The notes below the pieces were generated by a model. The model searched no databases. It was given only the letters and a program-made list of their open reading frames with translations, and was not told where the DNA came from. Positions 17,670 to 27,426 of a stretch of 64,000 nt of DNA are shown piece after piece. Origin of the DNA: an uncultured Alistipes sp. (GTDB lineage: Bacteria; Bacteroidota; Bacteroidia; Bacteroidales; Rikenellaceae); assembly GCA_947367255.1 (NCBI GenBank), contig CANBCZ010000002.1:62001-126000 (forward strand). The letters run 5' to 3'. Numbering within the stretch: position 1 is the first letter of the stretch; the number at the start of each line of letters is the position of its first letter. The position numbers and the translations under genes are program-made.

Positions 17670-19544
17670 TTACCAACCATAGTTCTGGGTAAGGTTATTC
17701 AGACGATCCACCTCACTCTGATAGAACGGCAACAGATAGTGACGCTTCTCAAATACACGGGTAGAAGGACGGTTACCTCCATCGTGTGGAATAACTGTAC
17801 GCTGCCAGAAGTTGCTTGTAGAGCTGTCGTTTGTAGCCTCTACATTCATACCATAAACGTTTCCGGCATCCTCAACCTCTGAAAGGAGGTTTGTACGGGT
17901 ATCGAAGAAACGGTGGTTCTCAAAGTTGAGCTCAATCTGACGCTCACGGAGAATATACTTCACAAGCAGATCCATATCTGTAGCAACCTCAGGATATACC
18001 TCCTCAAGGTTAGGCACACCTGCACGGATACGGATACGGTTTACTGCGGTCAGAGCATCCTGTGCAGTGTACTTACCAACACCTGCCTTAACACAGTGTG
18101 CAATTGCCTCAGCATAGTTCAGGATAGTCTCGGCATAGCGGAACAGAGGCCATGTGATAGGCTCCCAAGTTGTTGTAGACTGAGACTTGGTGTTGAATGA
18201 GGTAGAGGTGAACTTGAATGGCAGATAACCTGTTGTTGTGTAGTTATCTGAAGAGCCTGTATATGAGTTACCTCCCTTATAGAGCTGAATATCGTTTATA
18301 GTATTCTCGCCACCAATCCAGTTCAGACCGCTCCAGAACACTGACATATAGAATCGTGGCTCACGACCGATATACATCTTGTATGTAGAACGGGTTGCAC
18401 CAAGAATTGGGTGCTTGAATGATGCAAAACCAGACTCGGTATAACCCTGATTTGCAGCCTCGGCATCAATAATAGGAGAACCATCTGCCTCATAGCCGGT
18501 GATAGGATAACGACCACTCTCGAGAGCAAATGCATCAACGAGCTTCTGGGTAACACCTACACCACCATAAGCACGACCACCTACACCCTCAGGGGTAGTT
18601 GCTACACGCCAGTTGTAAGAGTTGTGCTGACGAGCAAAGATAAGCTCTGCGTTCCAACGCTCAAGGAATACTTTGCGCCAAGCCTCATAAGGCTTACCCC
18701 AAAGCTCACCAACAATCTGATATACGCCAAGGTCGATTACAGCCTCTGCAGCCTCAGCAGCTGCAAGCCACTTCTGTGCATCCTCAGTCTGTGGGAACAG
18801 ATCGTTGCCATAGAAGTTCTTCATACCCTTATACATAGGGTTACCGTTGAAGAGCGGACGAGCAGAGTATAGCAATACGCGTGACTTAAGAGCAAGTGCA
18901 GCACCCTTTGTTGCACGACCGAGCCATGTGCTTGACTGCTCGAGGAGCAGATCCTCTGCAGCAAGGTCACACTGGTCACAAACCCAGTTTACACACTCAT
19001 CCCAAGTGTTACGGTCGATATCGCGAACCTCCTCGCTTGAGTAATCTACCGGAGACTCACCGAGGATAGGCACCGGACCCCACATTCTCATCAGACAGAA
19101 GTAGTAGTATGCACGCAGGAATCGAGCCTCGGCAACCCACTCCTTAACCTCCTGATCTGAGAGCTCAGGGCAACGGTGAACATTCTCCATAAAGTAGCTT
19201 GCCTCACGGATACCCTTCCAATACAAAGAGTAGTTCTTTGAGAGGAATGAGCTCGGATTACTTGACACCTGCCAAGTACCGTTGTTGAACAGACGGAACC
19301 AACGGTTACCGAAAGATACTGAACACTCATCTGAAGATGGTGTGAAGATGTTGTTCTGACCTGATGGGTCAGTCTCATTATTAATCCACGTATATACGTT
19401 GGCAAGGTACTGGAATGTTGTAGTACGCTTCTCAAAGATGTTCTCTGATGTTCTTGGCTCATCAGGCTGACGATTCAACCACGCATCGCAGCTAACAAGA
19501 CCGAGCGAGAGAACTGATACCAATATTATAATATACTTATTCAT
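17670..19544 (-). CDS. SusD/RagB-family nutrient-binding outer-membrane lipoprotein
   Basis: 624 aa with lipobox SLGLVSCDAWL. TPR-like helices typical of the family are visible (EWVAEARFLRAYYYFCLMRMWGPVPI, RYAETILNYAEAI), and the C-terminus carries DALTAVNRIRIRAGVPNL and ERQIELNFENHRFFD, hallmark SusD motifs. SusD forms the lid on the SusC barrel and binds the glycan. It is 6 nt downstream of susC, the normal arrangement. Family membership is certain; the ligand is not known and can only be guessed from the GH27 and phosphoesterase neighbours. Confidence 0.95.
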   Translation of the reverse strand: MNKYIIILVSVLSLGLVSCDAWLNRQPDEPRTSENIFEKRTTTFQYLANVYTWINNETDPSGQNNIFTPSSDECSVSFGNRWFRLFNNGTWQVSSNPSSFLSKNYSLYWKGIREASYFMENVHRCPELSDQEVKEWVAEARFLRAYYYFCLMRMWGPVPILGESPVDYSSEEVRDIDRNTWDECVNWVCDQCDLAAEDLLLEQSSTWLGRATKGAALALKSRVLLYSARPLFNGNPMYKGMKNFYGNDLFPQTEDAQKWLAAAEAAEAVIDLGVYQIVGELWGKPYEAWRKVFLERWNAELIFARQHNSYNWRVATTPEGVGGRAYGGVGVTQKLVDAFALESGRYPITGYEADGSPIIDAEAANQGYTESGFASFKHPILGATRSTYKMYIGREPRFYMSVFWSGLNWIGGENTINDIQLYKGGNSYTGSSDNYTTTGYLPFKFTSTSFNTKSQSTTTWEPITWPLFRYAETILNYAEAIAHCVKAGVGKYTAQDALTAVNRIRIRAGVPNLEEVYPEVATDMDLLVKYILRERQIELNFENHRFFDTRTNLLSEVEDAGNVYGMNVEATNDSSTSNFWQRTVIPHDGGNRPSTRVFEKRHYLLPFYQSEVDRLNNLTQNYGW

Positions 19545-19550
19545 CGTTGC

Positions 19551-22500
19551 TTAGAATACAAGGGTTACACCAATGTTATAAATTCTGTTGTTAGGATAGT
19601 TTGCGGCACCTGTCTGCAAATCCGGATCCCACAACTTGAATGGAGAGAATGTAAGCAGGTTCATACCTGACAGGTAGATTCTCAGTCGATCAATATGTGC
19701 ACGCTGCATAATACGCTTTGGAAGGGTATAACCGATCTCTGCGTTCTTCAGACGGATGTATCGTCCATCAACCATCCAGTAGGTAGATGTCTGGCTGTTG
19801 TTTGCACTCTGACCGATTGTCAGTCGCGGATACTTAGCATCGCGGTTATCCTCTGTCCAGTAGTTGCCATAAAGGTCGGCAAATACATTTGAGTGGCGAG
19901 ACTTAGTTGCGCTGAATGGCTGAGTGTAGGTGTTGTTGATAAAGAAGTTTACATTATCTACACCCTGGAAGAAGAGTGACACATCAAAGCCCTTATAGCG
20001 AACCGATGCACCGAAACCGTAGCTGATCTCAGGAACATTAGGGAAACCGATAGGCTTCATATCGTAGTCGTTCACTACGCCGTCACCGTTGATATCGATG
20101 TAGCGGATATCTCCCGGCTTAACCTCACCAAACTGCTGCTTTGGCCAAGCGTCAATCTCCTCCTGACTCTGGAACAGACCGTCTGCAACAAGACCGAAGG
20201 TCTGCCAGTTACTCTGACCTACGCGGTTCTGATAGAGGTACTCCCAATCAGGCTGGTCGTTGTCGAGGATAGTGTTGTGTGCATAGGTGAAGTTTGCACG
20301 AGCGGTAATATCTACCTGACCAAACTTCTGGTGGTACTCGATAGAGGCATCAAAACCCTCGTTGTGCATCTTACCTACATTGATATAAGGCTTGTTGGTA
20401 AGACCTGCAATCTCAGGGATAGATGTTGCCTGAAGGAAGATACCGCTACGATAGTCGTTGAAGTAGTCCGCCTGAATCTTGAGCTTACCGAAGAGCGAGA
20501 AGTCCAGACCGACATTGAACTTACGAACAGTCTCCCAACCTACGTTTGGATTTGGATAGTCACCGAGGCGGATACCCTGATAGAGAGTATTTGCGCTACC
20601 GAAGTAGTATGTATATCCGTCCTCGATAGTCTCGAGATAGATAAATCGGCGGTCACCACCAATCTGGTCATTACCTACAAGACCGTAAGATGCCTTAATC
20701 TTGAGCAGATCGACAACATTCTTAGCGCTCTCGAAGAATGGCTCCTCAGAGATTGCCCAACCTGCTGCAACTGATGGGAAGAAACCGAAACGGTTACCAG
20801 GAGAGAAGTTCTCAGAGCCGTTGTAACCGAAGTTAGCCTCGACAAAGTAACGGTTGTCATAGTCATAAGTTACACGACCTGCAATACCCTGGTTACGGTA
20901 AGGGAGGAACTTGTCAGGATCAGACTCTGAAGTGTTGATATAGTTCTTCTGTGAGTGCTGATAGAGGAACAGAGCGCCTACAGAGTGACGACCGAAGGTG
21001 CGAGCGTAGTTAATAGATGCCTCCAGATAGGTTGTACGGCGGCTGTTGCTCGACTTACCGAGAGAGAGGCTCTCCTGACCAACTACGGTCTCAGTCTTGA
21101 TAAGGTTACCATCCTCATCACGACCTGAAGCAATCCACTGCTGTGGGGTCTTGGTACGAGATATGTGCTGGGCATTCATCGCATCGAACGCAAACTTGAT
21201 ATTTGCAGTAAGACCCTTGGTAATCCAGCTACCAAAATCCTGCTGGAGGTTGATTGTAGAGGTTGCTGTGTTGTAGAACTTCTCGCTATAACCCTTCTGT
21301 GTAAGGAGAACGTATGGGTTAGCACCATCGTTATCTGCAGGACCTGCAAGGGTACCGTCAGAGTAGTAGAGTGGGTAAGCGATCGGAGTAGTGTTGAGTG
21401 TATAACCCCAGATAGTACTTGCTGCTGTACCCGGCTCGTTCTTACGCTCGAAAGAGGTTCCGAGGTTGATGTTGAGCTTAGTGTGCTTGAAGACCTGTAC
21501 ATCTACATTTGAACGGAAGTTAAATCGACGATAGTAGAGTGAAGTGTCGTAGTTCTTCATATTATCTATCGCGAAGAGTCCGGACTCGTTATAGAATGCA
21601 CCTGAGATATAGTACTTGGCAATATCACCACCACCACTTACAGAGACATTGATACGCTCGTTCCAAGTCTGATCCTTGTAGAGGGTATTGAGCCAATCTA
21701 CATTAGGATAGAGGTCGGTATCCTCACCTGACGCGAACTTGGCAATTGTCTCAGGCGAGTATGCCATAGAGCCTGAAGCCTCGTTCCACATCTCGGCAAA
21801 CTGAACACCATTAAGCATCTGCGGAGTCTTTGTAGGGCTTACAAGACCTGCCTCCATAGAGAGCGATACCTTCGGCTTGCCATTCTCACCACTACGAGTA
21901 GTAATCATAACGACACCGTTTGCACCACGCACACCATAGATAGCTGTTGCTGACGCATCCTTGAGGATACTCATCTCCTTGATATCATCAACATTCACAA
22001 GGTCCATATCACGCTCAATACCATCAACCAGAATAAGCGGAGTCTTGCTATCACCGAAGGTAGAGATACCACGAATCCAGAAGGTAGAACCTGCACCGGG
22101 CTCACCTGAACGCTGAATTGATACCACACCGGCGAGCTGACCTGCGATATTACCTGACAGCTTCGCTACCGGAGCCTTCATATCGTCGAGAGATACTGAA
22201 GAGATCGCACCGACGATACTTGCCTTCTTCTGGGTACCGTAACCGACGATGACAACATCCTCTACCTGAGTTGTAGCCTGCTTGAGGCGGATAGTCATAT
22301 TGGTTGTAACATCACGAACTGCCATCTCTACATCCTGATAACCGATAAACGATACTGCGAGAACTGCAAGAGCGTTATCGCACTTGATTGTAAAGTTACC
22401 ATCGAGATCGGCAGAGGTACCGATAGTCGAGTTCTTAATCCAAACAGATGCACCGATAACAGGCTCGCCTGTAATATCATCGACAATACGACCTGTGAGG

Positions 22501-22871
22501 GTCTTTGTCTTGCTCTGTGGAGCTGCTGCAACCTGCTGTGTCTCCTTCTTCTGTGGGAGAAGCACGATGTCATTCTGGCTGATGACATAGGTTACATTCT
22601 TACCGGTGAGCGCTGCATCGAGCAACTTCTCAACGCTCTGAGTGCCGGTTGGAACCGAAATTGAGATGTCGTTTGGCAGATCACCAGACCACGAGAAACG
22701 GTAGCTGCTGCTTGCCTCAATCTTCTCAATAAGCTGTTTCAATGTCTTTGCACCTGTAGCATCAACTTTAACCGCATTTTGTGCGCTTGCCATTGATACC
22801 GAGACGCTTAACATTAGGCATACGACTACAAGTCGTAACCCCAATCTAAGTAGATTTCGTTTCATAAGCAT
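19551..22871 (-). CDS. SusC/RagA-family TonB-dependent transporter with STN signalling domain
   Basis: 1106 aa. Signal peptide, then an STN domain (TLKQLIEKIEASSSYRFSWSG to VTYVISQNDIVLL), carboxypeptidase-like domain (LTGRIVDDITGEPVIGASVWI), the TonB-box/plug region (VEDVVIVGYGTQKKASIVGAISSV, ILKDASATAIYGVRGANGVVMITT), and a long barrel ending IYNIGVTLVF. The STN domain is the part that contacts a FecR anti-sigma factor, and fecR lies directly upstream (27 nt), so binding of substrate probably signals to the divergent ECF sigma factor. ATGs at 22871 and 22865 are both possible. Confidence 0.95.
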   Translation of the reverse strand: MLMKRNLLRLGLRLVVVCLMLSVSVSMASAQNAVKVDATGAKTLKQLIEKIEASSSYRFSWSGDLPNDISISVPTGTQSVEKLLDAALTGKNVTYVISQNDIVLLPQKKETQQVAAAPQSKTKTLTGRIVDDITGEPVIGASVWIKNSTIGTSADLDGNFTIKCDNALAVLAVSFIGYQDVEMAVRDVTTNMTIRLKQATTQVEDVVIVGYGTQKKASIVGAISSVSLDDMKAPVAKLSGNIAGQLAGVVSIQRSGEPGAGSTFWIRGISTFGDSKTPLILVDGIERDMDLVNVDDIKEMSILKDASATAIYGVRGANGVVMITTRSGENGKPKVSLSMEAGLVSPTKTPQMLNGVQFAEMWNEASGSMAYSPETIAKFASGEDTDLYPNVDWLNTLYKDQTWNERINVSVSGGGDIAKYYISGAFYNESGLFAIDNMKNYDTSLYYRRFNFRSNVDVQVFKHTKLNINLGTSFERKNEPGTAASTIWGYTLNTTPIAYPLYYSDGTLAGPADNDGANPYVLLTQKGYSEKFYNTATSTINLQQDFGSWITKGLTANIKFAFDAMNAQHISRTKTPQQWIASGRDEDGNLIKTETVVGQESLSLGKSSNSRRTTYLEASINYARTFGRHSVGALFLYQHSQKNYINTSESDPDKFLPYRNQGIAGRVTYDYDNRYFVEANFGYNGSENFSPGNRFGFFPSVAAGWAISEEPFFESAKNVVDLLKIKASYGLVGNDQIGGDRRFIYLETIEDGYTYYFGSANTLYQGIRLGDYPNPNVGWETVRKFNVGLDFSLFGKLKIQADYFNDYRSGIFLQATSIPEIAGLTNKPYINVGKMHNEGFDASIEYHQKFGQVDITARANFTYAHNTILDNDQPDWEYLYQNRVGQSNWQTFGLVADGLFQSQEEIDAWPKQQFGEVKPGDIRYIDINGDGVVNDYDMKPIGFPNVPEISYGFGASVRYKGFDVSLFFQGVDNVNFFINNTYTQPFSATKSRHSNVFADLYGNYWTEDNRDAKYPRLTIGQSANNSQTSTYWMVDGRYIRLKNAEIGYTLPKRIMQRAHIDRLRIYLSGMNLLTFSPFKLWDPDLQTGAANYPNNRIYNIGVTLVF

Positions 22872-22898
22872 TAAATTAATAGTATGATTGTTAGTGTA

Positions 22899-23873
22899 TT
22901 ATTTGTCGATAATAATTGCATCGCCATCTCTGCGGAAAGAGGTTCCTGTAGAGAGGGTAACAATCTTCAGGGTGTGATCGAGAGCATTTGAACGGTCGAT
23001 AGTTCCCGAGAACTTTATATTCTCCATACGAGCATCGGTAAACGATATGCGGCAATTATAGACCTGCTCGAGGGTATTTACAACAGCACCCAGAGGCTCA
23101 GTGTCGAAGTATCGCTGACCGAACACCTCCAACTCGGCATCTACCTCAACGATATTTACGCGGCGAGAGCCCTTGTTGTAGACAAGTTTCTGATTTGGCT
23201 TGAGGGCGACATTGTGGCTGTTTGTAGCAAAATCTACCGCGCCCTGAATAAGCACCGCCTCGATATTAGAGCAGTCCGAGTATGCCTTGAAGTTGAATTT
23301 CGTTCCCTTAACGACAATCTCTGCCCCCTTTGCCTTAACCACAAACGGCACGCCGTTCATCTTGACAACATCGAACAGAGCCTCTCCGTCGAGCTTTACC
23401 TCGCGAGACTTTGAGAAGTTGGAGTTAAAACAGATTGTCGTATTCTCCTTCAGCACCACTGTCGAGCGGTCCGGAAGAACGATAGTCTTATCCTCCAAAT
23501 CACCTGCGCAAATCTCGCACACCTCACCACGCATAGAGTGTGCATAGTAGAGAACAGGTCCTCCAACAGCCATACAGAGCAGCAACAACGCCGCATAACG
23601 CAACATTGTGCGAACAATACCCGCCTTTCTGCTCTTGCGCTCACGCTTAGCCACACGCTCCTTGAACTGTGCAAGGCTCTTATGGACATCTACATCCTTT
23701 ACAGCCTGCTTCATATCATAGAGTTTGACAACCGCATAGAGTTGCTCAAGTTGCTGACGATTATGCTCTGACTCCTCGTACCAACGCTCCACGGCATCCA
23801 TCTGCTCTGCCGAGAGCTTTCCGTCGATAAAATCGACTAACATCGCTTCTGTAATTTCTATCATTTTCTGCAT
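22899..23873 (-). CDS. FecR-family anti-sigma factor
   Basis: 324 aa. A cytoplasmic N-terminal part (EITEAMLVDFIDGKLSAEQ...VERWYEESEHNRQQ) binds the sigma factor, a single membrane span follows (YAALLLLCMAVGGPVLYY), then the periplasmic FecR domain (LPDRSTVVLKENTTICFNSNF, REVKLDGEALFDVVK) and a C-terminal DUF4974/STN-like domain (PLGAVVNTLEQVYNCRISF). It transmits the state of the SusC transporter to the ECF sigma factor encoded divergently 146 bp away. The start may be MQKM at 23873 or the next Met at 23864. Confidence 0.93.
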   Translation of the reverse strand: MQKMIEITEAMLVDFIDGKLSAEQMDAVERWYEESEHNRQQLEQLYAVVKLYDMKQAVKDVDVHKSLAQFKERVAKRERKSRKAGIVRTMLRYAALLLLCMAVGGPVLYYAHSMRGEVCEICAGDLEDKTIVLPDRSTVVLKENTTICFNSNFSKSREVKLDGEALFDVVKMNGVPFVVKAKGAEIVVKGTKFNFKAYSDCSNIEAVLIQGAVDFATNSHNVALKPNQKLVYNKGSRRVNIVEVDAELEVFGQRYFDTEPLGAVVNTLEQVYNCRISFTDARMENIKFSGTIDRSNALDHTLKIVTLSTGTSFRRDGDAIIIDK

Positions 23874-23982
23874 AATTTTCGTACAATAGCATACCTACTT
23901 ATATTATATATACAACCAACCTCTCATTCCTCCTTTCCGATAATAACATTTTATATATTCAGAGATTTTTTATCGAAAACCT

Positions 23983-24014
23983 TTTGAAATATCCCTTTTT
24001 CTTTTGTATATTTG
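23983..24014 (+). promoter_or_regulatory. Bacteroidetes housekeeping promoter for the ECF sigma gene
   Basis: TTTG (23983-23986), 20-nt spacer, TATATTTG (24007-24014). The -7 box ends 5 nt before the ATG, so the transcript is predicted to be leaderless or nearly so. Confidence 0.75.
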
Positions 24015-24019
24015 CAGAT

Positions 24020-24631
24020 ATGCTGAAACCTAACGACCTAAAAACAACCACAGAGGCTGCAGATATACACTCGCCAAATGGCTGTCACTACAGCAGTGAC
24101 GCCGACTTTGATTTTGAGGCTATATATCTGAACAGTTACCGCGGATTGTGTGCCTACGCTTGCAGGTATGTGGATATATCCACAGCCGAAGAGATTGTAC
24201 AGGATACAATGATGTGGTTGTGGGACAATCGTCAGACCATTATCCCGGGTAAGAGTGTCGGGGCGTTGTTGTTGCGTATTGTCCACAACAAGGCGATTAA
24301 TCAGATAAAACACCGCACCGTCTTTACAAAGGTTCACAAGCAGATAGAGCTCAACCTGCGCGAGCAGTTCGAAAATCCCGATATGTATCTCTCTGTAGAG
24401 CTGTCGGAGATGCTCGAGAGGGCACTGACAAAGCTGCCGGAGAATCTGAGGGAGGTCTTTATACTCAGCCGTGTAGAGAGGTTGAGCTACAAGGAGATTG
24501 CCGAGCGACTCAATATCAATATAAAGGCTGTCGATAATCGTCTGTCGCGCACGATGAAGATTTTAAGAGAGGAGCTTAAGGACTATCTGCCACTGCTGCT
24601 CCTGCTGCTTGAACTCTCTCACAAATCATAA
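24020..24631 (+). CDS. ECF RNA polymerase sigma factor (FecI-like)
   Basis: 203 aa from the ATG at 24020; the track start at 23984 lies within the promoter. Region 2 is seen as ACRYVDISTAEEIVQDTMMWLWDN and region 4 as LREVFILSRVERLSYKEIAERL...VDNRLSRTMKILREEL. The family directs RNA polymerase to the promoter of the cognate uptake operon when released by FecR. It is divergent from fecR-susCD. The first 30 residues (KTTTEAADIHSPNG) are a non-conserved extension. It is followed by a strong terminator. Confidence 0.92.
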   Translation: MLKPNDLKTTTEAADIHSPNGCHYSSDADFDFEAIYLNSYRGLCAYACRYVDISTAEEIVQDTMMWLWDNRQTIIPGKSVGALLLRIVHNKAINQIKHRTVFTKVHKQIELNLREQFENPDMYLSVELSEMLERALTKLPENLREVFILSRVERLSYKEIAERLNINIKAVDNRLSRTMKILREELKDYLPLLLLLLELSHKS

Positions 24632-24670
24632 AAAAATGACCCCGAGGCAATGCCCCGGGGTCATCTGTTT
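24632..24670. terminator. Bidirectional terminator between ECF sigma and tryptophanase genes
   Basis: ATGACCCCG and CGGGGTCAT form a 9-bp stem with an inner GGC/GCC pairing, flanked by A-tract on the left. It serves the convergent genes on both strands. Confidence 0.8.
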
Positions 24671-24682
24671 TGGTGCAAGTTA

Positions 24683-26056
24683 TTACAACTTCTCCAACTT
24701 TACGGTAAAGTGACGCATAAGCTCGGTCTCCCAAACGATCTTCACACCGCGAGTAATCTCGTTGCGGCGATCAAATACATTCTTCAGAGCCACTGCGATA
24801 ACATCCATATGGTTGTTGGTATATACTCGACGAGCTACACAAAGACGGAGCAGGTCAAGACCACCGAAACGGTTCTCGCGAGTTACAGGATCGCGGTCAG
24901 CAAGGATATAACCGATCTCGCAACCACGAACACCTGCCTCAAGGTAGAGCTCTACAGCAAGGGTCTGCGCAGGGAACTCCTCCTTTGGTACAGAGGTGAG
25001 AATCTTTGACGCATCTACGAAGATTGCGTGACCACCTGCAGGACGCTGGTAAGGGATACCGAACTCGTCAAGACGAGCAGCAAGGTACTGCACCTGACGG
25101 ATACGGGTATCGAGGTTATCGAACTCGGTATTCTCATCAAGACCGATAGCAAGTGCCTCCATATCGCGACCATTCATACCACCATAGGTCAGGTAACCCT
25201 CAAATGGGATACAGAAACGCTTTGCACCCTCATACCAATCCTCGTGACGAGTAGCGATAAAACCACCCATATTTACGATACCATCCTTCTTTGCAGACAT
25301 TGTCATTGCATCTGCAAGCGAGTAGATCTCGGCAACAATCTCCTTGATGCTCTTATCGGCATAACCCTCCTCGCGAGTCTTGATGAAGTATGCATTCTCA
25401 GCAAAACGAGCAGAGTCGAATACCACGCGCTTGCCATACTTGTCGGCAATAGCACGAACCTCACGCAGATTCTGCATAGATACAGGCTGACCACCTGCGG
25501 TGTTGTTTGTGATGGTTACGATAATGAACGGAACCTTCTCGTGGTGCTCGGCAAGGGCTGCCTCAAGCTTCTTAGGATCTACATTACCCTTAAATGGGAG
25601 CTCGAGCTGAGTATCCTTAGCCTCGTCGATAGTGCAATCGAGCGCTGTAGCCTTGCGTGACTCGATATGACCCTTGGTAGTATCGAAGTGAGAGTTTCCC
25701 GGAACAACATCACCAGCCTTTACAAGGTGGCTGAACAGCACATTCTCGGCTGCACGACCCTGGTGAGTAGGGATAACATACTCAAAGCCTGTCAGGCGGG
25801 TAATAGTCTCCTTGAGGTGGAAGAAAGATGTTGAGCCGGCATAGCTCTCGTCTCCCATCATCATTGCTGCCCACTGACGGTCAGACATAGCACCTGTACC
25901 CGAGTCGGTCAGACAGTCGATATAGACCTGATCGGCACGAAGCTGGAAGAGGTTGTAGTGAGCCTCCTTCATCCACTGCTCACGCTCCTCGCGTGTGCTC
26001 TTACGAATTGGCTCAACCATTTTGATTCGCCAAGATTCTGCAAAAGGTAATTCCAT
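24683..26056 (-). CDS. tnaA: Tryptophanase (tryptophan indole-lyase)
   Basis: 457 aa from the ATG at 26056; the track start is a TTG 9 nt upstream. PLP enzyme that splits L-tryptophan to indole, pyruvate and ammonia. The PLP lysine lies in MSAKKDGIVNMGG, and IDCLTDSGTGAMSDRQW and PTHQGRAAEN are family motifs. Compared from memory with tyrosine phenol-lyase, the protein has Asp in FDTTKGH (TPL has Thr) and Ile in GCEIGYIL where TPL has its phenol-binding Arg; both favour tryptophanase. The early part (AMSDRQWAAMMMGDESYAGS) does look TPL-like, so assay is needed for certainty. The strand partner upstream is a FAD oxidoreductase gene 58 nt away. Confidence 0.82.
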   Translation of the reverse strand: MELPFAESWRIKMVEPIRKSTREEREQWMKEAHYNLFQLRADQVYIDCLTDSGTGAMSDRQWAAMMMGDESYAGSTSFFHLKETITRLTGFEYVIPTHQGRAAENVLFSHLVKAGDVVPGNSHFDTTKGHIESRKATALDCTIDEAKDTQLELPFKGNVDPKKLEAALAEHHEKVPFIIVTITNNTAGGQPVSMQNLREVRAIADKYGKRVVFDSARFAENAYFIKTREEGYADKSIKEIVAEIYSLADAMTMSAKKDGIVNMGGFIATRHEDWYEGAKRFCIPFEGYLTYGGMNGRDMEALAIGLDENTEFDNLDTRIRQVQYLAARLDEFGIPYQRPAGGHAIFVDASKILTSVPKEEFPAQTLAVELYLEAGVRGCEIGYILADRDPVTRENRFGGLDLLRLCVARRVYTNNHMDVIAVALKNVFDRRNEITRGVKIVWETELMRHFTVKLEKL

Positions 26057-26114
26057 AGTTTTCAAATATTTTTAAGTTAGATTTTTCAACATCTACAAAG
26101 ATAACACTTATTTT

Positions 26115-27425
26115 CTAAATCTGCGCTCCTATCTCTCGTAATTTTTTCACGAGTCTCTCAACATCGACCTCTTTCACGCCACAGCCACACTCGGCGCAGA
26201 TTGCAGCAGCAACACCCGCCGCCTGTCCTGTGCCCATACAGCTCGCCTGCACACGCATAGAGGCAAAAGCCTTGCGATCTGCCGATATTGCACGACCCGC
26301 AACAAGCAGATTTGGAAATGCCTCGGCGATAAGCGCACGATATGGCACATATGCCGCCTGCTCAAGGAAGTAGATAGATTGCTTATTGCCCTTAGTTGCG
26401 TGAATATCAATAGGATGCGCTCCTCGAGAGATGCTGTCCTCATACTGATAGCCGGAGATATACTCATCTGCCGTCATCGTATGTACACCCTTTATTCTGC
26501 GAGTCTCACGAATACCCGCCTGTGTAGCCACAGCTGCCACATAGCAGTTTTCAAACTCCTTGAAGTTGTTGCGCAAAATCTCCGCCATACGGTATACATC
26601 CTCCCTCAGGCGACACTCGGCAGCAGTATAGTCGCGATTGTCACAAGCATCACCCTCTGTACGAGTCATATTGACACCGACACAACCCTCGTGCAGTGTT
26701 GTACAGAACCACGGACCACCAAACTCCGGAATACGGAGCTCCTCGGCGTGCTCCAAAAGGTACTCTCGAATTGGGAGGCAGTGGCAGTTTTCGCCCTGCT
26801 TATTGTGGTGCATAGCCTCAAAGAGAAGTGGCGACGAAGTATCCACATCCGCAAGGACAAAATATGTAGAGAGCGGCTGTAGTGGCTCGCCATTCTGCTC
26901 CTGCATCGGGACACCCGCCATAGCGGCAAGGTCGGCATCGCCCGTACAGTCGATAAACATCTTACTCTCAAGGGCTTCCGTGCCGTTCTTATTCTCAAAA
27001 ATTATCGAGGTAACCTCTCCATTTTCGCCCATAGTGCAACCCGAGAGGTAGCTGTTCATATAGAGGTCTATGCCCGCCTCGAGGACCATTCGCTGCATAC
27101 ACAATTTATATAGTTCTGGGTCGAAGGCGACATTTCCGAGCGGTCGCTCGATATATCCGCCACCCATAGCCTCAAGTCGCTCCAAAAACTCATACGGTAT
27201 GCCGCCGATAACTCTCTGATTCTTGTAGGTAAAGACGCTGAGCGGCATAACAAGACCCGCAGTAGCCATACCTCCCAAAAATCCGAAACGCTCGACAAGG
27301 GCAACCTTCGCACCCTCGCGTGCCGCTGCTATGGCAGCCAAAACTCCCGCAGGTCCGCCACCGACAACAACTACATCGTAGCTGCCTACAACTGCAACCT
27401 GCTTGGTAATAGAGATTTTCTTCAT
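26115..27425 (-). CDS. FAD-dependent oxidoreductase (FAD_oxidored family)
   Basis: 436 aa. VVVVGGGPAGVLAAIAAAREGAKVALVERFGFLGGMATAGL is the FAD loop region, with MFIDCTGDADLAAMAGVP, GIRETRRIKGVHTMTADEY and NLLVAGRAISADRKAFASMRVQ further on. It is a diverged relative of the tandem pair at 2603-5349 but shorter and with different middle segments. No signal peptide is seen. It starts 1 nt after rnhB ends and precedes tryptophanase; whether the three are functionally linked is unclear. Substrate unknown. Confidence 0.85.
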   Translation of the reverse strand: MKKISITKQVAVVGSYDVVVVGGGPAGVLAAIAAAREGAKVALVERFGFLGGMATAGLVMPLSVFTYKNQRVIGGIPYEFLERLEAMGGGYIERPLGNVAFDPELYKLCMQRMVLEAGIDLYMNSYLSGCTMGENGEVTSIIFENKNGTEALESKMFIDCTGDADLAAMAGVPMQEQNGEPLQPLSTYFVLADVDTSSPLLFEAMHHNKQGENCHCLPIREYLLEHAEELRIPEFGGPWFCTTLHEGCVGVNMTRTEGDACDNRDYTAAECRLREDVYRMAEILRNNFKEFENCYVAAVATQAGIRETRRIKGVHTMTADEYISGYQYEDSISRGAHPIDIHATKGNKQSIYFLEQAAYVPYRALIAEAFPNLLVAGRAISADRKAFASMRVQASCMGTGQAAGVAAAICAECGCGVKEVDVERLVKKLREIGAQI

Positions 27426-27426
27426 A

